Of a stretch of 64,000 bases of DNA, positions 1 through 9,586 are shown one piece after another; the stretch's first letter is position 1; every line of letters begins with the position of its first letter. The stretch lies in the NCBI GenBank assembly GCA_019339365.1, contig CP079859.1, positions 1,488,001 through 1,552,000 on the forward strand, in the 5' to 3' direction. The DNA comes from Vibrio neptunius. Its GTDB lineage: Bacteria > Pseudomonadota > Gammaproteobacteria > Enterobacterales > Vibrionaceae. The notes below the pieces were generated by a model, which saw only the letters and a list, made by a program, of their open reading frames with translations, did not search any database and had not been told where the DNA came from. Position numbers and translations under genes: made by a program.

Positions 1-1
1 A

Positions 2-166
2 AATTTAGGGGCCTTAAAACTTCGTGAGGCAGCAGGCAAGGTCGAGCAGGCAATTAAAGATGACATTGGTTCGGTTTCAGGATTGTTGGAAGAGCTTAAA
101 GCTCGCTTAGATAAAGCTATTCTAGAGGCACAAACGTTTCTTAATGAACAAGATCCCAATGGCTGA
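2..166 (+). CDS. C-terminal fragment of an Hpt-domain phosphorelay protein (5' end outside the window)
   Basis: The open frame enters from the left edge and stops at 164-166, giving about 54 residues. The visible part starts NLGALKLREAAGKVE and continues as an alternating charged/leucine helix, which matches the part of an Hpt domain that follows the phosphorylated histidine. The protein is therefore probably the end of a hybrid sensor kinase or other phosphotransfer protein. The histidine and all upstream domains are outside the window, so the signal and partner are unknown. Its 3' end overlaps the convergent methyltransferase by about 45 bp. Confidence 0.55.
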   Translation, partial: NLGALKLREAAGKVEQAIKDDIGSVSGLLEELKARLDKAILEAQTFLNEQDPNG

Positions 167-826
167 TTTATTCAAAGACCAAATTAGCCAATCTCTTAAA
201 GAGAGTTCATAGTGCTCTCTTTTATGTTTTTTTAGCACCAGAGTAAAGTCAGCGTCAGAGTAATCGTCAATCAAGGTGACGTTAGGTGTCACTGTCTGGC
301 AAAACGCTAACACTTCTTGTTTGTTGTACGCTTGCAATATCGTTTGATCAGGAAAAGCTTCGATATTAAGAAGATTGAATACAGTGACCTCTCTGCATGC
401 AGAAAACATACGCGTGATCATTTCTGTTAGATAGTCTGGGTTTTTCGTCCGGTAACTCAATGAACCACTGGCGACGACGATGTCCATTTTCGGTAAGTTT
501 GCTTGGCTGATATCGGTAAATTTGAATCGGCATTGTGAGGAGCCTATCCGTTTTCTGGCTTGGCGAAGAAAAGGCCAGTGTTGATCGAGACCGAGATAGA
601 AGCCAGGACATTGATTGTCTGACAGGTAGTCATACAACTCGCCCAGCCCGCATCCGAGATCCAATACTCGCTTTCCCTGGAACTCTACATTATTGGCTAT
701 GGCTTTAAAGCGCACTTGTTGCTCTTCATGGCTGGACCAGCCTTGCACCTTATGATTCAACCCTTTCCAGCGTCGTACCTTTTCTTTGTGGAACAGATAG
801 ATTTTCAAGCGATCGACTAGGTGCAT
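122..826 (-). CDS. Class I SAM-dependent methyltransferase
   Basis: A protein of about 234 aa with a Rossmann methyltransferase core. Motif I is VLDLGCGLGELY around residues 54-65, followed by the acidic end of beta-2 (YLGLDQ) and a motif IV-like stretch (DIVVASGSLSY). A longer frame would start at TTG 838; I prefer the ATG at 826. The substrate cannot be read from the sequence. The tail (NKSAIGILFIKKRLCL) is hydrophobic and basic. It converges on the Hpt-protein fragment and overlaps it tail to tail. Confidence 0.7.
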   Translation of the reverse strand: MHLVDRLKIYLFHKEKVRRWKGLNHKVQGWSSHEEQQVRFKAIANNVEFQGKRVLDLGCGLGELYDYLSDNQCPGFYLGLDQHWPFLRQARKRIGSSQCRFKFTDISQANLPKMDIVVASGSLSYRTKNPDYLTEMITRMFSACREVTVFNLLNIEAFPDQTILQAYNKQEVLAFCQTVTPNVTLIDDYSDADFTLVLKKHKREHYELSLRDWLIWSLNKSAIGILFIKKRLCL

Positions 827-1044
827 AGTGGTTCTCAAACAAAGAGTGATAGCCTCAGACTACCTAATTTCACTGTCGGCACAAGGGAGTATTTCCCCTG
901 CTTTTCTTCCCACTGAATAAAATTAAATCTAAAAAGTACTTTACCTCAAGCTAACTTGAGGAATTAGAGTGACACGAGTGAAGATAAGATTAAGCCGTAA
1001 TACGCTGATCTTTATACTTATTATCTACTCAAAAGGACTGTACT

Positions 1045-1473
1045 ATGAAAGGCTATGTTGAGCATGCAAACATTGGTGTTGTTGATCCAAATAAAACAGT
1101 GGAATTTTTGACCACAGCTTTACCTGGGTGGCGGATCCGTGGGGGAGGAGAATACATCAACGGCCAAGGTGAAAGGATTCAGTGGTGTCACGTTGGCGAT
1201 GAAAACTCCTATATTGCACTTTCGTCGACGGGGAAGGGGGAAGCACCGGACTGGCAAACGCGATATACAGGGGTAAAGCATGTTGGAATTGTGGTGACAG
1301 ATCTGGAAGCGATGGAAGCAAGATTGGCTAAGCAAGGCTACTACGTCGATCATCGAGGTGATGAACATCCTTATCGAAAGAACGCTTATTATATCGATGA
1401 TCATAACCTCCAGTTTGAGTTTATTGAGTACTTCTCGCAGCAACCCGAACAGAAGAATGATTACTGGTTATAG
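1045..1473 (+). CDS. VOC (glyoxalase/bleomycin-resistance/dioxygenase fold) family protein
   Basis: 142 aa. It opens with YVEHANIGVVDPNKTVEFL, the typical first beta-alpha of a VOC module, and has the second half-module (VKHVGIVVTDLEAMEARL, then a beta strand LQFEFIEYF near the C-terminus). Candidate metal ligands are the His in VEHANIG, the His in KHVGIVV and the Glu in FEFIEY. The substrate is unknown. An AAAGGA Shine-Dalgarno lies just before ATG 1045 and a strong terminator follows directly, so it is probably monocistronic. Confidence 0.75.
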   Translation: MKGYVEHANIGVVDPNKTVEFLTTALPGWRIRGGGEYINGQGERIQWCHVGDENSYIALSSTGKGEAPDWQTRYTGVKHVGIVVTDLEAMEARLAKQGYYVDHRGDEHPYRKNAYYIDDHNLQFEFIEYFSQQPEQKNDYWL

Positions 1474-1477
1474 AGTG

Positions 1478-1505
1478 AAAAAAGCGCCGGTATGGCGCTT
1501 TTTTT
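1478..1505. terminator. Rho-independent terminator, VOC gene / nhaC (convergent)
   Basis: Stem AGCGCC/GGCGCT with an A-run before and a T-run after, so it can serve both the VOC gene on the plus strand and nhaC on the minus strand. Confidence 0.85.
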
Positions 1506-1517
1506 GTTAGTGGTGTA

Positions 1518-2951
1518 TTAAGCGGTTTGCTTGCTTAACTCTGGCGTCTCTTCCGTGCTGTCTGTGCCCGTGGGTTCGCACTTGTCGACAAACCAACCCA
1601 TGTACGAGGTAATAATCGTTACCAAAATACACACAAAACTTAGCCACATAAACGGTGCGTATGACAATGTGGCAACACCTAAGATACTTGCCATGTAGAT
1701 ACCATTATCACTCCACGGAACCATGCCTGATGTCAACGTACCGCCGAATTCAGCATTTCGTGACAGATTCTTACGCTTGTAGCCAAGGCGATCGTAGTTT
1801 TTCGCACAGATCTTGGGTGTGAGGATAAGGGACACATACATGGCTGAGCCAAATACGTTGCCTAGGAAAGCGGTACCGATAGTACTGGTTGCTAGCGAGC
1901 CAGGGCTCTGTACGCGACGTTCAAACAGTTTGGCGATGGTTTCCAGTACGCCGACTTTATCCAATAGACCACCAAAGCCGAGGCCAAAGACGATCACGGC
2001 AACTGAGCCTAACATAGAGGACATACCACCACGGTTTAGGATTGAGTCAATGAAACCGACACCAGACTCGATATGGAACGGAGCCCATGCGGTGTTAAAT
2101 GCTTGAAGGAAGTCAACATCTTGAATCATCACTGCCCAGATGATACCCAATAGAGAACCGAAGCTGATCACTGGGAAAGAGGGCATACGCATGGCTAACA
2201 GACCAAGTACGATCATAACAGGTACAAACGAATATGGCGTGATGTAGAACTGGTTCTCCATTGCGTCTATCACAGACTGAACCTGTGTCATATCTACATT
2301 GCCTGCATAATGGAAACCAAACGCAGTGAACATAACGCCCGTGATGATGTAGCTGATCAGCGCAATGGGCAGCATTCCTTTGATGTGTTCAACCACTTCG
2401 ACGTTAGACATTGAAGAGGCAAGGATGACGGAGTCGGAGAGAGGGGACATTTTGTCACCAAAATAACAACCCGACAAAACCGCACCGGCTGTTATTGGTG
2501 CTGGAACACCTAGACCTTGACCGATGCCCATCATGGCAATACCAGCAGTACCTGCAGCACCCCAGGATGTTCCTGTTGCTAGCGCGGTTAGGGAACAGAT
2601 AATCATGGTTGCCAGTAGAAAGATAGACGGATGAATCGCTTTCAGGCCGTAATAGATGATGGTTGGAACAATACCGCCTGAGATCCAAGTACCAACCAAA
2701 GCTCCGACAGCAAGAAGAATTAAAACAGCGCCTAGACCATTGGAAATGCCGTTAAGTGCTGCTTTTTCTAAATCTTTGTATTGGTGGCCGAGACGAACAC
2801 CAAGAACCATGATGACAAACCAGCCTATGTAGAGTGCTAGCTGAATAGGCAAATCTAACTGGGCTGTAAAAGAGAAAGCCATTAGCAAAAATAAACCAAG
2901 TGCAACGATAACTTGCATCAAACTTGGTAAACGGGGGGTGAGTTGCGTCAT
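1518..2951 (-). CDS. nhaC: Na+/H+ antiporter, NhaC family
   Basis: About 477 aa of hydrophobic segments, an inner-membrane cation/proton antiporter of the NhaC family. Recognisable family stretches are TGTSWGAAGTAGIAMMGIG in the first half and GCYFGDKMSPLSDS, plus FGSAMYVSLILTPK and SGMVPWSDNGIYMA in the second. The frame is open up to 3029, but I choose the ATG at 2951 (MTQLTPRLPSL), which has AAGAGG upstream and gives the family's usual length. I checked the leader for a lysine riboswitch, which precedes some nhaC genes, and saw none. Confidence 0.88.
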   Translation of the reverse strand: MTQLTPRLPSLMQVIVALGLFLLMAFSFTAQLDLPIQLALYIGWFVIMVLGVRLGHQYKDLEKAALNGISNGLGAVLILLAVGALVGTWISGGIVPTIIYYGLKAIHPSIFLLATMIICSLTALATGTSWGAAGTAGIAMMGIGQGLGVPAPITAGAVLSGCYFGDKMSPLSDSVILASSMSNVEVVEHIKGMLPIALISYIITGVMFTAFGFHYAGNVDMTQVQSVIDAMENQFYITPYSFVPVMIVLGLLAMRMPSFPVISFGSLLGIIWAVMIQDVDFLQAFNTAWAPFHIESGVGFIDSILNRGGMSSMLGSVAVIVFGLGFGGLLDKVGVLETIAKLFERRVQSPGSLATSTIGTAFLGNVFGSAMYVSLILTPKICAKNYDRLGYKRKNLSRNAEFGGTLTSGMVPWSDNGIYMASILGVATLSYAPFMWLSFVCILVTIITSYMGWFVDKCEPTGTDSTEETPELSKQTA

Positions 2952-3398
2952 GCAGAGCCTCTTATATGTGTTATATGCCATATGCGCCTTTGTGTACTGG
3001 GAAGGGACATATAGAGAGTGTTTACTCATTTGGGTACCGGATGCACTTTACATGACTCAGAATAATATTTCGAACAAATACAACTCCGATGTGATTTAAG
3101 TCTATTGATGTATTTATTGCTAGTTAAATATATTAAATTTGGTTAAATTTAATGGTTTGAAATGAGTTTTTTTGTAAATGATTTGTAGCACGAAGATTTC
3201 TCTTGTGTAGATGAATTCTCATGCGCAGTTATGACTGATTGTGGATGAACAAAGAACAGACAAAAAGCGATTTGAAGGCAATATTTAAAAAAAGGAAGCA
3301 AAAGTGACAGAAATAAGTGAATTTTTCCTTGAGATTTTGTTGGGAAAATTGAAGTATTGAGGCATCCCTTTTTAAATATTGCACACGGAGAGTTGAGA
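2952..3398. other. AT-rich intergenic region between divergent nhaC and asd
   Basis: About 450 bp without a supportable gene. It must hold the promoters of both divergent genes. I see no lysine-riboswitch core and no strong terminator. An open frame on the minus strand at 3149-3457 runs into asd and has no family character. Confidence 0.6.
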
Positions 3399-4529
3399 AT
3401 GAGAGTAGGTTTAGTCGGTTGGCGCGGCATGGTAGGTTCAGTGCTTATGCAGCGCATGGTTGAAGAAAAAGATTTCGACCTTATTGAGCCGGTATTTTAC
3501 AGCACTTCTCAGGTAGGTATTCCTGCGCCCTTATTTGGAAACCGTAAGGTGGGCAAAGAAGCAGGTCTTCTACAGGATGCATTTGACATCGAAAGTTTAA
3601 AGCAGCTTGATGCAGTCGTTACCTGTCAAGGTGGTAGTTATACAGAGAAAGTCTACCCAGCACTTCGTCAGGCAGGATGGAAAGGTTACTGGATTGATGC
3701 GGCATCCACGCTGCGTATGGCACAAGATTCTATCATCGCGCTTGATCCAGTGAACATGGCTCAGATTCAGCAAGGTATCCACGGTGGCACCAATACCTTT
3801 GTTGGTGGTAACTGTACAGTGAGCTTGATGCTGATGGGCTTGGGTGGTCTGTTTGAAAAAGGCTTGGTTGAATGGACCAGTGCGATGACTTACCAAGCCG
3901 CATCTGGTGCGGGTGCACAGAATATGCGTGAGCTGATTTCTCAAATGGGTGTTATCAACGACTCAGTAAGCTCAGAATTAGCTAACCCATCAAGCTCTAT
4001 TCTTGATATCGATAAAAAAGTGGCTGATACCATGCGCAGCGGTTCATTCCCTACGGACAAGTTTGGTGTACCACTGGCGGGCTCTTTGATTCCATGGATC
4101 GATGTGAAACGCGATAATGGTCAGAGTAAAGAAGAATGGAAAGCGGGTGTTGAAGCGAACAAGATTCTCGGCTTCCAAGATGCGCCTGTACCCATTGATG
4201 GCACTTGTGTTCGAATCGGCGCAATGCGTTGTCATTCTCAAGCGCTGACGATCAAGCTCAAACAAAATGTCCCAATGGATGAAATCGAAGAGATGATCGC
4301 CACCCACAACGACTGGGTTAAAGTGATTCCTAATGACCGCGATATTACGGCACAAGAACTGACGCCGGCGAAAGTCACAGGTACGCTATCGATTCCAGTC
4401 GGTCGACTACGTAAAATGGCGATGGGTGATGACTTCCTCAATGCGTTTACTGTGGGGGACCAACTACTATGGGGTGCAGCAGAACCGCTACGTCGTACGC
4501 TACGTATTATTCTGGCTGAAAAAGCGTAA
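3399..4529 (+). CDS. asd: Aspartate-semialdehyde dehydrogenase
   Basis: 376 aa. It reduces L-aspartyl-4-phosphate to aspartate semialdehyde with NADPH, feeding lysine, diaminopimelate, threonine and methionine synthesis. The nucleotide motif GWRGMVG is at residues 7-13 and the catalytic Cys is C139 in GGNCTVS; the late segment has the catalytic-His region ([18 protein letters not shown]). The frame opens earlier (3357), but the ATG at 3399 is chosen because [10 protein letters not shown] is the usual N-terminus and CGGAGAG precedes it. It is the long enterobacterial-type Asd. Confidence 0.93.
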   Translation: MRVGLVGWRGMVGSVLMQRMVEEKDFDLIEPVFYSTSQVGIPAPLFGNRKVGKEAGLLQDAFDIESLKQLDAVVTCQGGSYTEKVYPALRQAGWKGYWIDAASTLRMAQDSIIALDPVNMAQIQQGIHGGTNTFVGGNCTVSLMLMGLGGLFEKGLVEWTSAMTYQAASGAGAQNMRELISQMGVINDSVSSELANPSSSILDIDKKVADTMRSGSFPTDKFGVPLAGSLIPWIDVKRDNGQSKEEWKAGVEANKILGFQDAPVPIDGTCVRIGAMRCHSQALTIKLKQNVPMDEIEEMIATHNDWVKVIPNDRDITAQELTPAKVTGTLSIPVGRLRKMAMGDDFLNAFTVGDQLLWGAAEPLRRTLRIILAEKA

Positions 4530-4583
4530 ATCTCAACGCGATACAAACACCTTATCTTTGGATTTCTTGCCTCAAAAGATCAA

Positions 4584-4612
4584 AAAGGGTTGACGTTTTA
4601 CGTCAACCCTTT
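4584..4612. terminator. Bidirectional terminator between asd and the K+ channel gene
   Basis: AAAGGGTTGACG/CGTCAACCCTTT, a near-perfect 12-bp stem with a TTTTA-like loop, flanked by A and T runs, between convergent genes. Confidence 0.85.
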
Positions 4613-4633
4613 CATTTTCCGGCTAGCCCACTT

Positions 4634-5476
4634 CTAGTCCTCTACGGTGACGATCCGTTGATCAGGGTCCGCCAGCTCGCTCCCACAATATTTGCAATGC
4701 ATCGCATCAGATTCGTGGCCCGATTTAGAACAGTTGGGGCATTTAACCAGAGATTTGTGCGAGTTCATTTCTTGATTAAGTTCGGCGGTAATGATACCTG
4801 TTGGGACGGCTAAGATAGAGTAACCAAGCAACATAGTGATAGAAGCGATGGCCTTGCCCAAATTGGTTTGTGGGACAAGATCGCCGTACCCGACGGTTGT
4901 GATGGTCACGATTGCCCAGTAGATACTTTTAGGGATGCTCGTAAAACCGTTTTGGGGCCCTTCAATAACAAAGATCAGCGCACCAAAAATGGTGACGAGA
5001 ATGGCGACAGTACTGAAGAATATGAAGATTTTTCTTCTTGCCATCAACAATGAACGCAACAGGATGTTAGAGTCTTGTAAGTAGCGAACCAGCTTAAGTA
5101 CGCGGAATATCCGCATCACACGCAACAGCCTGACGACCCCCATGAATGTTGCGGACGGAAAGAAAAACGCTAAGTAAGTCGGCAAAATGGCCAACAGATC
5201 GACAACGCCGTAAAAGCTTTTGGCATAAGCGATTGGTTTGGGTGAACAGTAAAGACGCAACAAATATTCAATAGTGAAGAGAGCGGTAAATGTGTATTCA
5301 CAATAACGCAGTTCTGTTCGCCACTGAGACGCGACGACTGGGACCGATTCGAGAACCAGAACCAGTAACGAAGAAAGAATCGCAATGATGAGAGCGATAT
5401 CAAAGGCACGCCCGGCTTTGGTATGCGTGCCAAAAATGATGATGTAGAGGTGATGTTTGAGAGAATTGCGTGGCAT
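4634..5476 (-). CDS. Six-TM voltage-gated-type K+ channel with C-terminal zinc ribbon
   Basis: 280 aa. S1-S4 lie at about residues 22-132, with an arginine-rich S4 (RLLRVMRIFRVLKLVR, 116-131), and the pore helix is followed by the K+ selectivity filter TTVGYGD at 193-199 and S6 at 207-232. After S6 there is a short cytoplasmic tail with four cysteines (C246, C249, C261, C264) spaced as a zinc ribbon. The channel assignment is firm; the role of the ribbon (assembly, or metal or redox sensing) is inference. It ends 22 bp from the asd terminator. Confidence 0.9.
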   Translation of the reverse strand: MPRNSLKHHLYIIIFGTHTKAGRAFDIALIIAILSSLLVLVLESVPVVASQWRTELRYCEYTFTALFTIEYLLRLYCSPKPIAYAKSFYGVVDLLAILPTYLAFFFPSATFMGVVRLLRVMRIFRVLKLVRYLQDSNILLRSLLMARRKIFIFFSTVAILVTIFGALIFVIEGPQNGFTSIPKSIYWAIVTITTVGYGDLVPQTNLGKAIASITMLLGYSILAVPTGIITAELNQEMNSHKSLVKCPNCSKSGHESDAMHCKYCGSELADPDQRIVTVED

Positions 5477-5527
5477 GACGGTACTAACTTTTAAACGATA
5501 GCGTTAATCATACCTTCATCATCCATG

Positions 5528-6166
5528 TCAGGCCAATCCAGGAAACAAGTTACGCAAGCCATTAGCAATAAATTCAATGCCAAGCGCTCCTAGAATTAAC
5601 CCCATTATCCGCGTGATCACGTTGATACCCGTTTGGCCAAGAAAGCGGACTATTAGTGGTGCTGAGCGGAATAAGAACCAAGAGCAAAGGCAGAATAAGC
5701 TGACGGTAATAATGATACCAAGGGTATCCAGCATGGTTGGATAACGGGCACCATAAACAATCGTTGAACTGATCGCACCGGGGCCTGCCATCAAAGGCAT
5801 GGCGAGAGGCACCACGCCAATTTGTTCGCGGCTAACATATTCAGACTTTTCTTGTTTGTTCTGCTTATCTTCACCTAACTTACCACTCATCATCGAAAAA
5901 GCGATGCTAAGCAGTAGCAGACCACCAGCGACGCGAAATGAATCGAGTGAAATGCTGAACATATCTAGCAACATCTGACCCGCCAGTAGAGAAACGATAA
6001 GAATCACCGCAACCGCGAGATTAGCAGTTGCGGCCGTTTTATGCTTTTCTTCCAGCGTCATATGCCCAGTTAAAGAAACAAACACCGGCATGATCCCGAC
6101 AGGATTTACAGCGGCGACTAACCCAAGAAAAAATTGTAAAAAAATTGCGATTTCGAACGTTTGCAT
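5528..6166 (-). CDS. MarC/NAAT family integral membrane protein
   Basis: 212 aa with six predicted membrane segments and the MarC-family halves: NPVGIMPVFVSLTGHMT near residue 22 and PLAMPLMAGPGAISSTIV near 122. It is close to the E. coli YhgN/MarC type. The name NAAT comes from a possible neutral amino-acid transport role; the physiological substrate is unproven. It lies 50 bp downstream of the K+ channel gene's start on the same strand, with no clear terminator between, so co-transcription is possible. Confidence 0.88.
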   Translation of the reverse strand: MQTFEIAIFLQFFLGLVAAVNPVGIMPVFVSLTGHMTLEEKHKTAATANLAVAVILIVSLLAGQMLLDMFSISLDSFRVAGGLLLLSIAFSMMSGKLGEDKQNKQEKSEYVSREQIGVVPLAMPLMAGPGAISSTIVYGARYPTMLDTLGIIITVSLFCLCSWFLFRSAPLIVRFLGQTGINVITRIMGLILGALGIEFIANGLRNLFPGLA

Positions 6167-6775
6167 TGCGTGTGCCTACACAAAGTAAAGACCAGAACAG
6201 AGCCACCAGAGTGACATGCGGAATATAGTCTAAAATTGGCGGCGTAACGAATGAAAAAAATCTAACGCTTATCTGAATGGATGAATAGGAAGGTCTAATT
6301 GCTGGCTGCACTGTAACATTAGCACGGTGTCTATCGATTTACACAAACGTTAACATTTGCACATTTTTAATAAAAAGTGAGTGGGATGTTAGCGCCTTAT
6401 CCTCGATTAGATATAAGCTTAGTAGCACAATGTTCGTGAAGTACATGTAATTCCGTGGTCAGAAAATGAAACTTTTTACAGTTTGTGTTCAGTTGGAAAG
6501 TTGAAAGACGCCTGATTGGTAAATTTGTTGTGTTTTGAAATTTGTTTTTATTGCTTTAAATTCAAGTTCTTATGCTTTTTATCTGACGCCAGCTACGACT
6601 TAATAGGTAAATAGTATTTCAGAACTGATCTGGGTCAATTTTTTTCATAACTTGAAATAATATAATCAGCCCTGAAAGCAATTTACTAAGAAAGACTGTT
6701 AAATCAATGCTCAATGTGCCGACAGCTTACTTACTAAAAAGTTTTTAATAATTTGTTAATTTTAGGAGATTCCCT
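6167..6775. other. 608-bp leader/promoter region upstream of adhE
   Basis: There is no supportable gene between marC and adhE. The region is AT-rich and holds the divergent promoters. One FNR-like palindrome is annotated separately. A minus-strand open frame that runs out of marC at 6039-6311 looks spurious. The long spacing is compatible with the long regulated leader known for adhE in enterobacteria, but I identify no specific RNA fold. Confidence 0.5.
6625..6638. promoter_or_regulatory. Possible FNR-like site upstream of adhE
   Basis: CTGAT-ctgg-GTCAA matches 8 of 10 positions of the FNR consensus TTGAT-N4-ATCAA with the correct 4-base spacer. It sits about 140 bp before the adhE start. 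AdhE is an anaerobic enzyme, so FNR control would be sensible, but one imperfect site is weak evidence. Confidence 0.35.
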
Positions 6776-9478
6776 ATGCCTGTAACTAATATGGCTGAAC
6801 TAGATGCAATGGTTGCTCGCGTTAAAAAAGCGCAAGAAGAGTTCGCTACATACTCTCAAGAGCAGGTGGACAAAATCTTCCGTGCAGCGTCTCTTGCCGC
6901 TAACCAAGCTCGTATCCCGCTCGCTCAACAAGCGGTAGAAGAATCTGGTATGGGTATTGTTGAAGATAAAGTAATCAAGAACCACTTCGCTTCTGAGTTT
7001 ATCTACAACAAATACAAAGACGAACAAACTTGTGGCATCCTTGAAGAGGATGACAACCTAGGTACTATGACTATCGCTGAGCCAGTAGGTATCATCTGCG
7101 GTATCGTACCAACGACTAACCCGACTTCTACTGCTATCTTCAAATCTCTAATCTCTCTGAAGACTCGTAACGGTATCATCTTCTCCCCACACCCACGTGC
7201 GAAGAACTCTACTAACGACGCAGCTAAACTTGTTTTAGATGCAGCGGTTGCAGCCGGTGCGCCAAAAGACATCATCGGCTGGATTGATCAGCCATCTGTA
7301 GAGCTTTCTAACGCTCTAATGAAGCACGATGACATCGCTCTTATCCTTGCAACTGGTGGTCCAGGCATGGTTAAAGCCGCATACTCTTCTGGTAAGCCAG
7401 CAATCGGTGTAGGTGCAGGTAACGTTCCTGTCGTTATCGACGAAACCGCTGACATCAAACGTGCTGTCGCTTCTATCCTAATGTCTAAGACGTTCGATAA
7501 CGGCGTAGTATGTGCTTCTGAGCAGGCTGCGATCGTAGTCGACGAAGTATACGACGAAGTTAAAGAGCGTTTCGCTTCTCACAAAGCTTACGTACTAAGC
7601 AAAGCTGAAGCAGAGAAGGTTCGTAAAGTTCTTCTTATCGACGGCGCGCTAAACGCGAAAATCGTTGGTCAACCAGCGCCGGCCATTGCTGAAATGGCAG
7701 GTGTTACTGTTCCAGCAGACACGAAAGTTCTAGTCGGTGAAGGCCTAGGCAAAGTGTCTTACGATGACGCATTTGCTCACGAGAAACTATCTCCAACTCT
7801 AGGTCTGTTCCGTGCTGACAACTTCGAAGATGCTGTGGCACAGGCTGTGACTATGGTTGAGATTGGCGGTATCGGCCATACATCGGGTCTATACACTAAC
7901 CAAGACGTTAACGCAGACCGCATCCGTTACTTCGGTGACAAGATGAAGACCGCTCGTATCCTAATTAACATCCCGACCACTCACGGTGGTATCGGTGACC
8001 TGTACAACTTCAACGTTGCACCTTCTCTCACTCTAGGTTGTGGTTCATGGGGTGGTAACTCTATCTCTGAGAACGTAGGTCCTAAGCACCTGATCAACAA
8101 GAAAACTGTAGCGAAGCGAGCTGAAAACATGTTGTGGCACAAACTACCTAAGTCTATCTACTTCCGTCGTGGTAGCCTTCCAATCGCACTGAGCGACCTA
8201 GAAGGTAAGAAACGCGCATTCCTAGTCACTGACCGTTTCCTATTCAACAACGGTTACGCTGATGACGTAGTTAACCTGCTTAAAGCTCAAGGTATGGAAG
8301 TTCAAACCTTCTTCGACGTAGAAGCCGATCCAACTCTATCTGTAGTAGAGAAAGGTGCTGAAGCGATGAAGAGCTTCCAACCAGACACTATCATCGCGCT
8401 AGGTGGTGGTTCTCCGATGGATGCAGCGAAAATCATGTGGGTAATGTACGAGCACCCAGATACGCACTTCGAAGAACTGGCAATGCGCTTTATGGACATC
8501 CGTAAACGTATCTACAAGTTCCCTAAAATGGGCCAGAAAGCAGAGCTTGTCTGTATCACGACAACTTCAGGTACAGGTTCAGAAGTTACGCCATTCGCGG
8601 TGGTGACTGACGACAAGACTGGCGCTAAGTACCCACTAGCTGACTACGAAATCACGCCAAACATGGCTATCGTAGATGCTAACCTAGTCATGAACATGCC
8701 TAAGTCTCTTACAGCATTCGGTGGTTACGATGCGGTCACTCACGCTCTAGAAGCTTATGTATCTGTTCTAGCAAATGAATACTCTGACGGTCAGGCTCTG
8801 CAAGCACTCAAGATGCTAAAAGAGTATCTACCATCAAGCTACGCAAATGGTGCAGCAGACCCAATCGCTCGTGAGAAGGTGCACAACGCAGCAACTATTG
8901 CTGGTATCGCGTTTGCTAACGCATTCCTGGGTGTTTGTCACTCTATGGCGCACAAGATTGGTGCTGAGTTCCACCTACCACACGGTCTGGCGAACGCACT
9001 GCTTATCTCTAACGTGGTACGTTACAACGCGAATGACAACCCAACTAAGCAGACTGCATTCTCTCAGTATGACCGTCCACAAGCACGTCGTCGTTATGCT
9101 GAAGTAGCTGACCACCTAGGCCTGAGCCAAGAAGGTGACCGTACTGCTCAGAAGATTGAACGTCTACTAGCATGGCTTGATGAGCTGAAAGCTAACCTAG
9201 ACATCCCAATGTCTATCCAAGCGGCTGGCGTTTCTGAAGCAGACTTCGTTGCTAAACTAGACGAACTGGCGGTAGAAGCGTTCGATGACCAGTGTACCGG
9301 TGCTAACCCTCGTTACCCTCTAATCACAGAGCTGAAAGAAGTTCTACTCGCATCTTACTACGGTAAAGCGTTCGTTGAAGGCGAGACTTTCGAAGGTACG
9401 ACTGTTATCAAGAAGAAAGCAGATCAGGTAGCCGCTAAAGCAGCACCAAAATCAAAAAAAGCAAAAGCTAACGCATAA
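6776..9478 (+). CDS. adhE: Bifunctional acetaldehyde-CoA/alcohol dehydrogenase
   Basis: 900 aa, full length for AdhE. The N-terminal aldehyde dehydrogenase converts acetyl-CoA to acetaldehyde, with catalytic C246 in [10 protein letters not shown]. The C-terminal iron-dependent alcohol dehydrogenase (from about residue 455) has the [10 protein letters not shown] cofactor motif and the metal-binding segments [13 protein letters not shown] and [17 protein letters not shown]. It regenerates NAD+ in fermentation and forms cytosolic spirosomes in relatives. TTTAGGAGA precedes the ATG. The C-terminus ends in a lysine/alanine tail (KSKKAKANA). Codon use is strongly biased, as expected for a highly expressed gene. 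Confidence 0.97.
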   Translation: MPVTNMAELDAMVARVKKAQEEFATYSQEQVDKIFRAASLAANQARIPLAQQAVEESGMGIVEDKVIKNHFASEFIYNKYKDEQTCGILEEDDNLGTMTIAEPVGIICGIVPTTNPTSTAIFKSLISLKTRNGIIFSPHPRAKNSTNDAAKLVLDAAVAAGAPKDIIGWIDQPSVELSNALMKHDDIALILATGGPGMVKAAYSSGKPAIGVGAGNVPVVIDETADIKRAVASILMSKTFDNGVVCASEQAAIVVDEVYDEVKERFASHKAYVLSKAEAEKVRKVLLIDGALNAKIVGQPAPAIAEMAGVTVPADTKVLVGEGLGKVSYDDAFAHEKLSPTLGLFRADNFEDAVAQAVTMVEIGGIGHTSGLYTNQDVNADRIRYFGDKMKTARILINIPTTHGGIGDLYNFNVAPSLTLGCGSWGGNSISENVGPKHLINKKTVAKRAENMLWHKLPKSIYFRRGSLPIALSDLEGKKRAFLVTDRFLFNNGYADDVVNLLKAQGMEVQTFFDVEADPTLSVVEKGAEAMKSFQPDTIIALGGGSPMDAAKIMWVMYEHPDTHFEELAMRFMDIRKRIYKFPKMGQKAELVCITTTSGTGSEVTPFAVVTDDKTGAKYPLADYEITPNMAIVDANLVMNMPKSLTAFGGYDAVTHALEAYVSVLANEYSDGQALQALKMLKEYLPSSYANGAADPIAREKVHNAATIAGIAFANAFLGVCHSMAHKIGAEFHLPHGLANALLISNVVRYNANDNPTKQTAFSQYDRPQARRRYAEVADHLGLSQEGDRTAQKIERLLAWLDELKANLDIPMSIQAAGVSEADFVAKLDELAVEAFDDQCTGANPRYPLITELKEVLLASYYGKAFVEGETFEGTTVIKKKADQVAAKAAPKSKKAKANA

Positions 9479-9541
9479 GTAAGCGCGTCAGTGTTGAGAT
9501 AGGTTTTCGCTAGCACGACACTTATCTATCGGGAAAAGACC

Positions 9542-9573
9542 AAAGCCCCAGTTGAAGGACTGGGGCTTTTTTT
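9542..9573 (+). terminator. adhE terminator
   Basis: AAAGCCCCAG/CTGGGGCTTT stem followed by T7, about 65 bp after the adhE stop. Confidence 0.9.
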
Positions 9574-9586
9574 GATTAAAACATTT

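Noticed and set aside
2952..3398. Lysine riboswitch upstream of nhaC or asd
   Set aside because: None of the conserved lysine-riboswitch blocks could be found on either strand.
3149..3457. 102-residue minus-strand open frame upstream of asd
   Set aside because: It enters asd, has no ribosome site and no family character.
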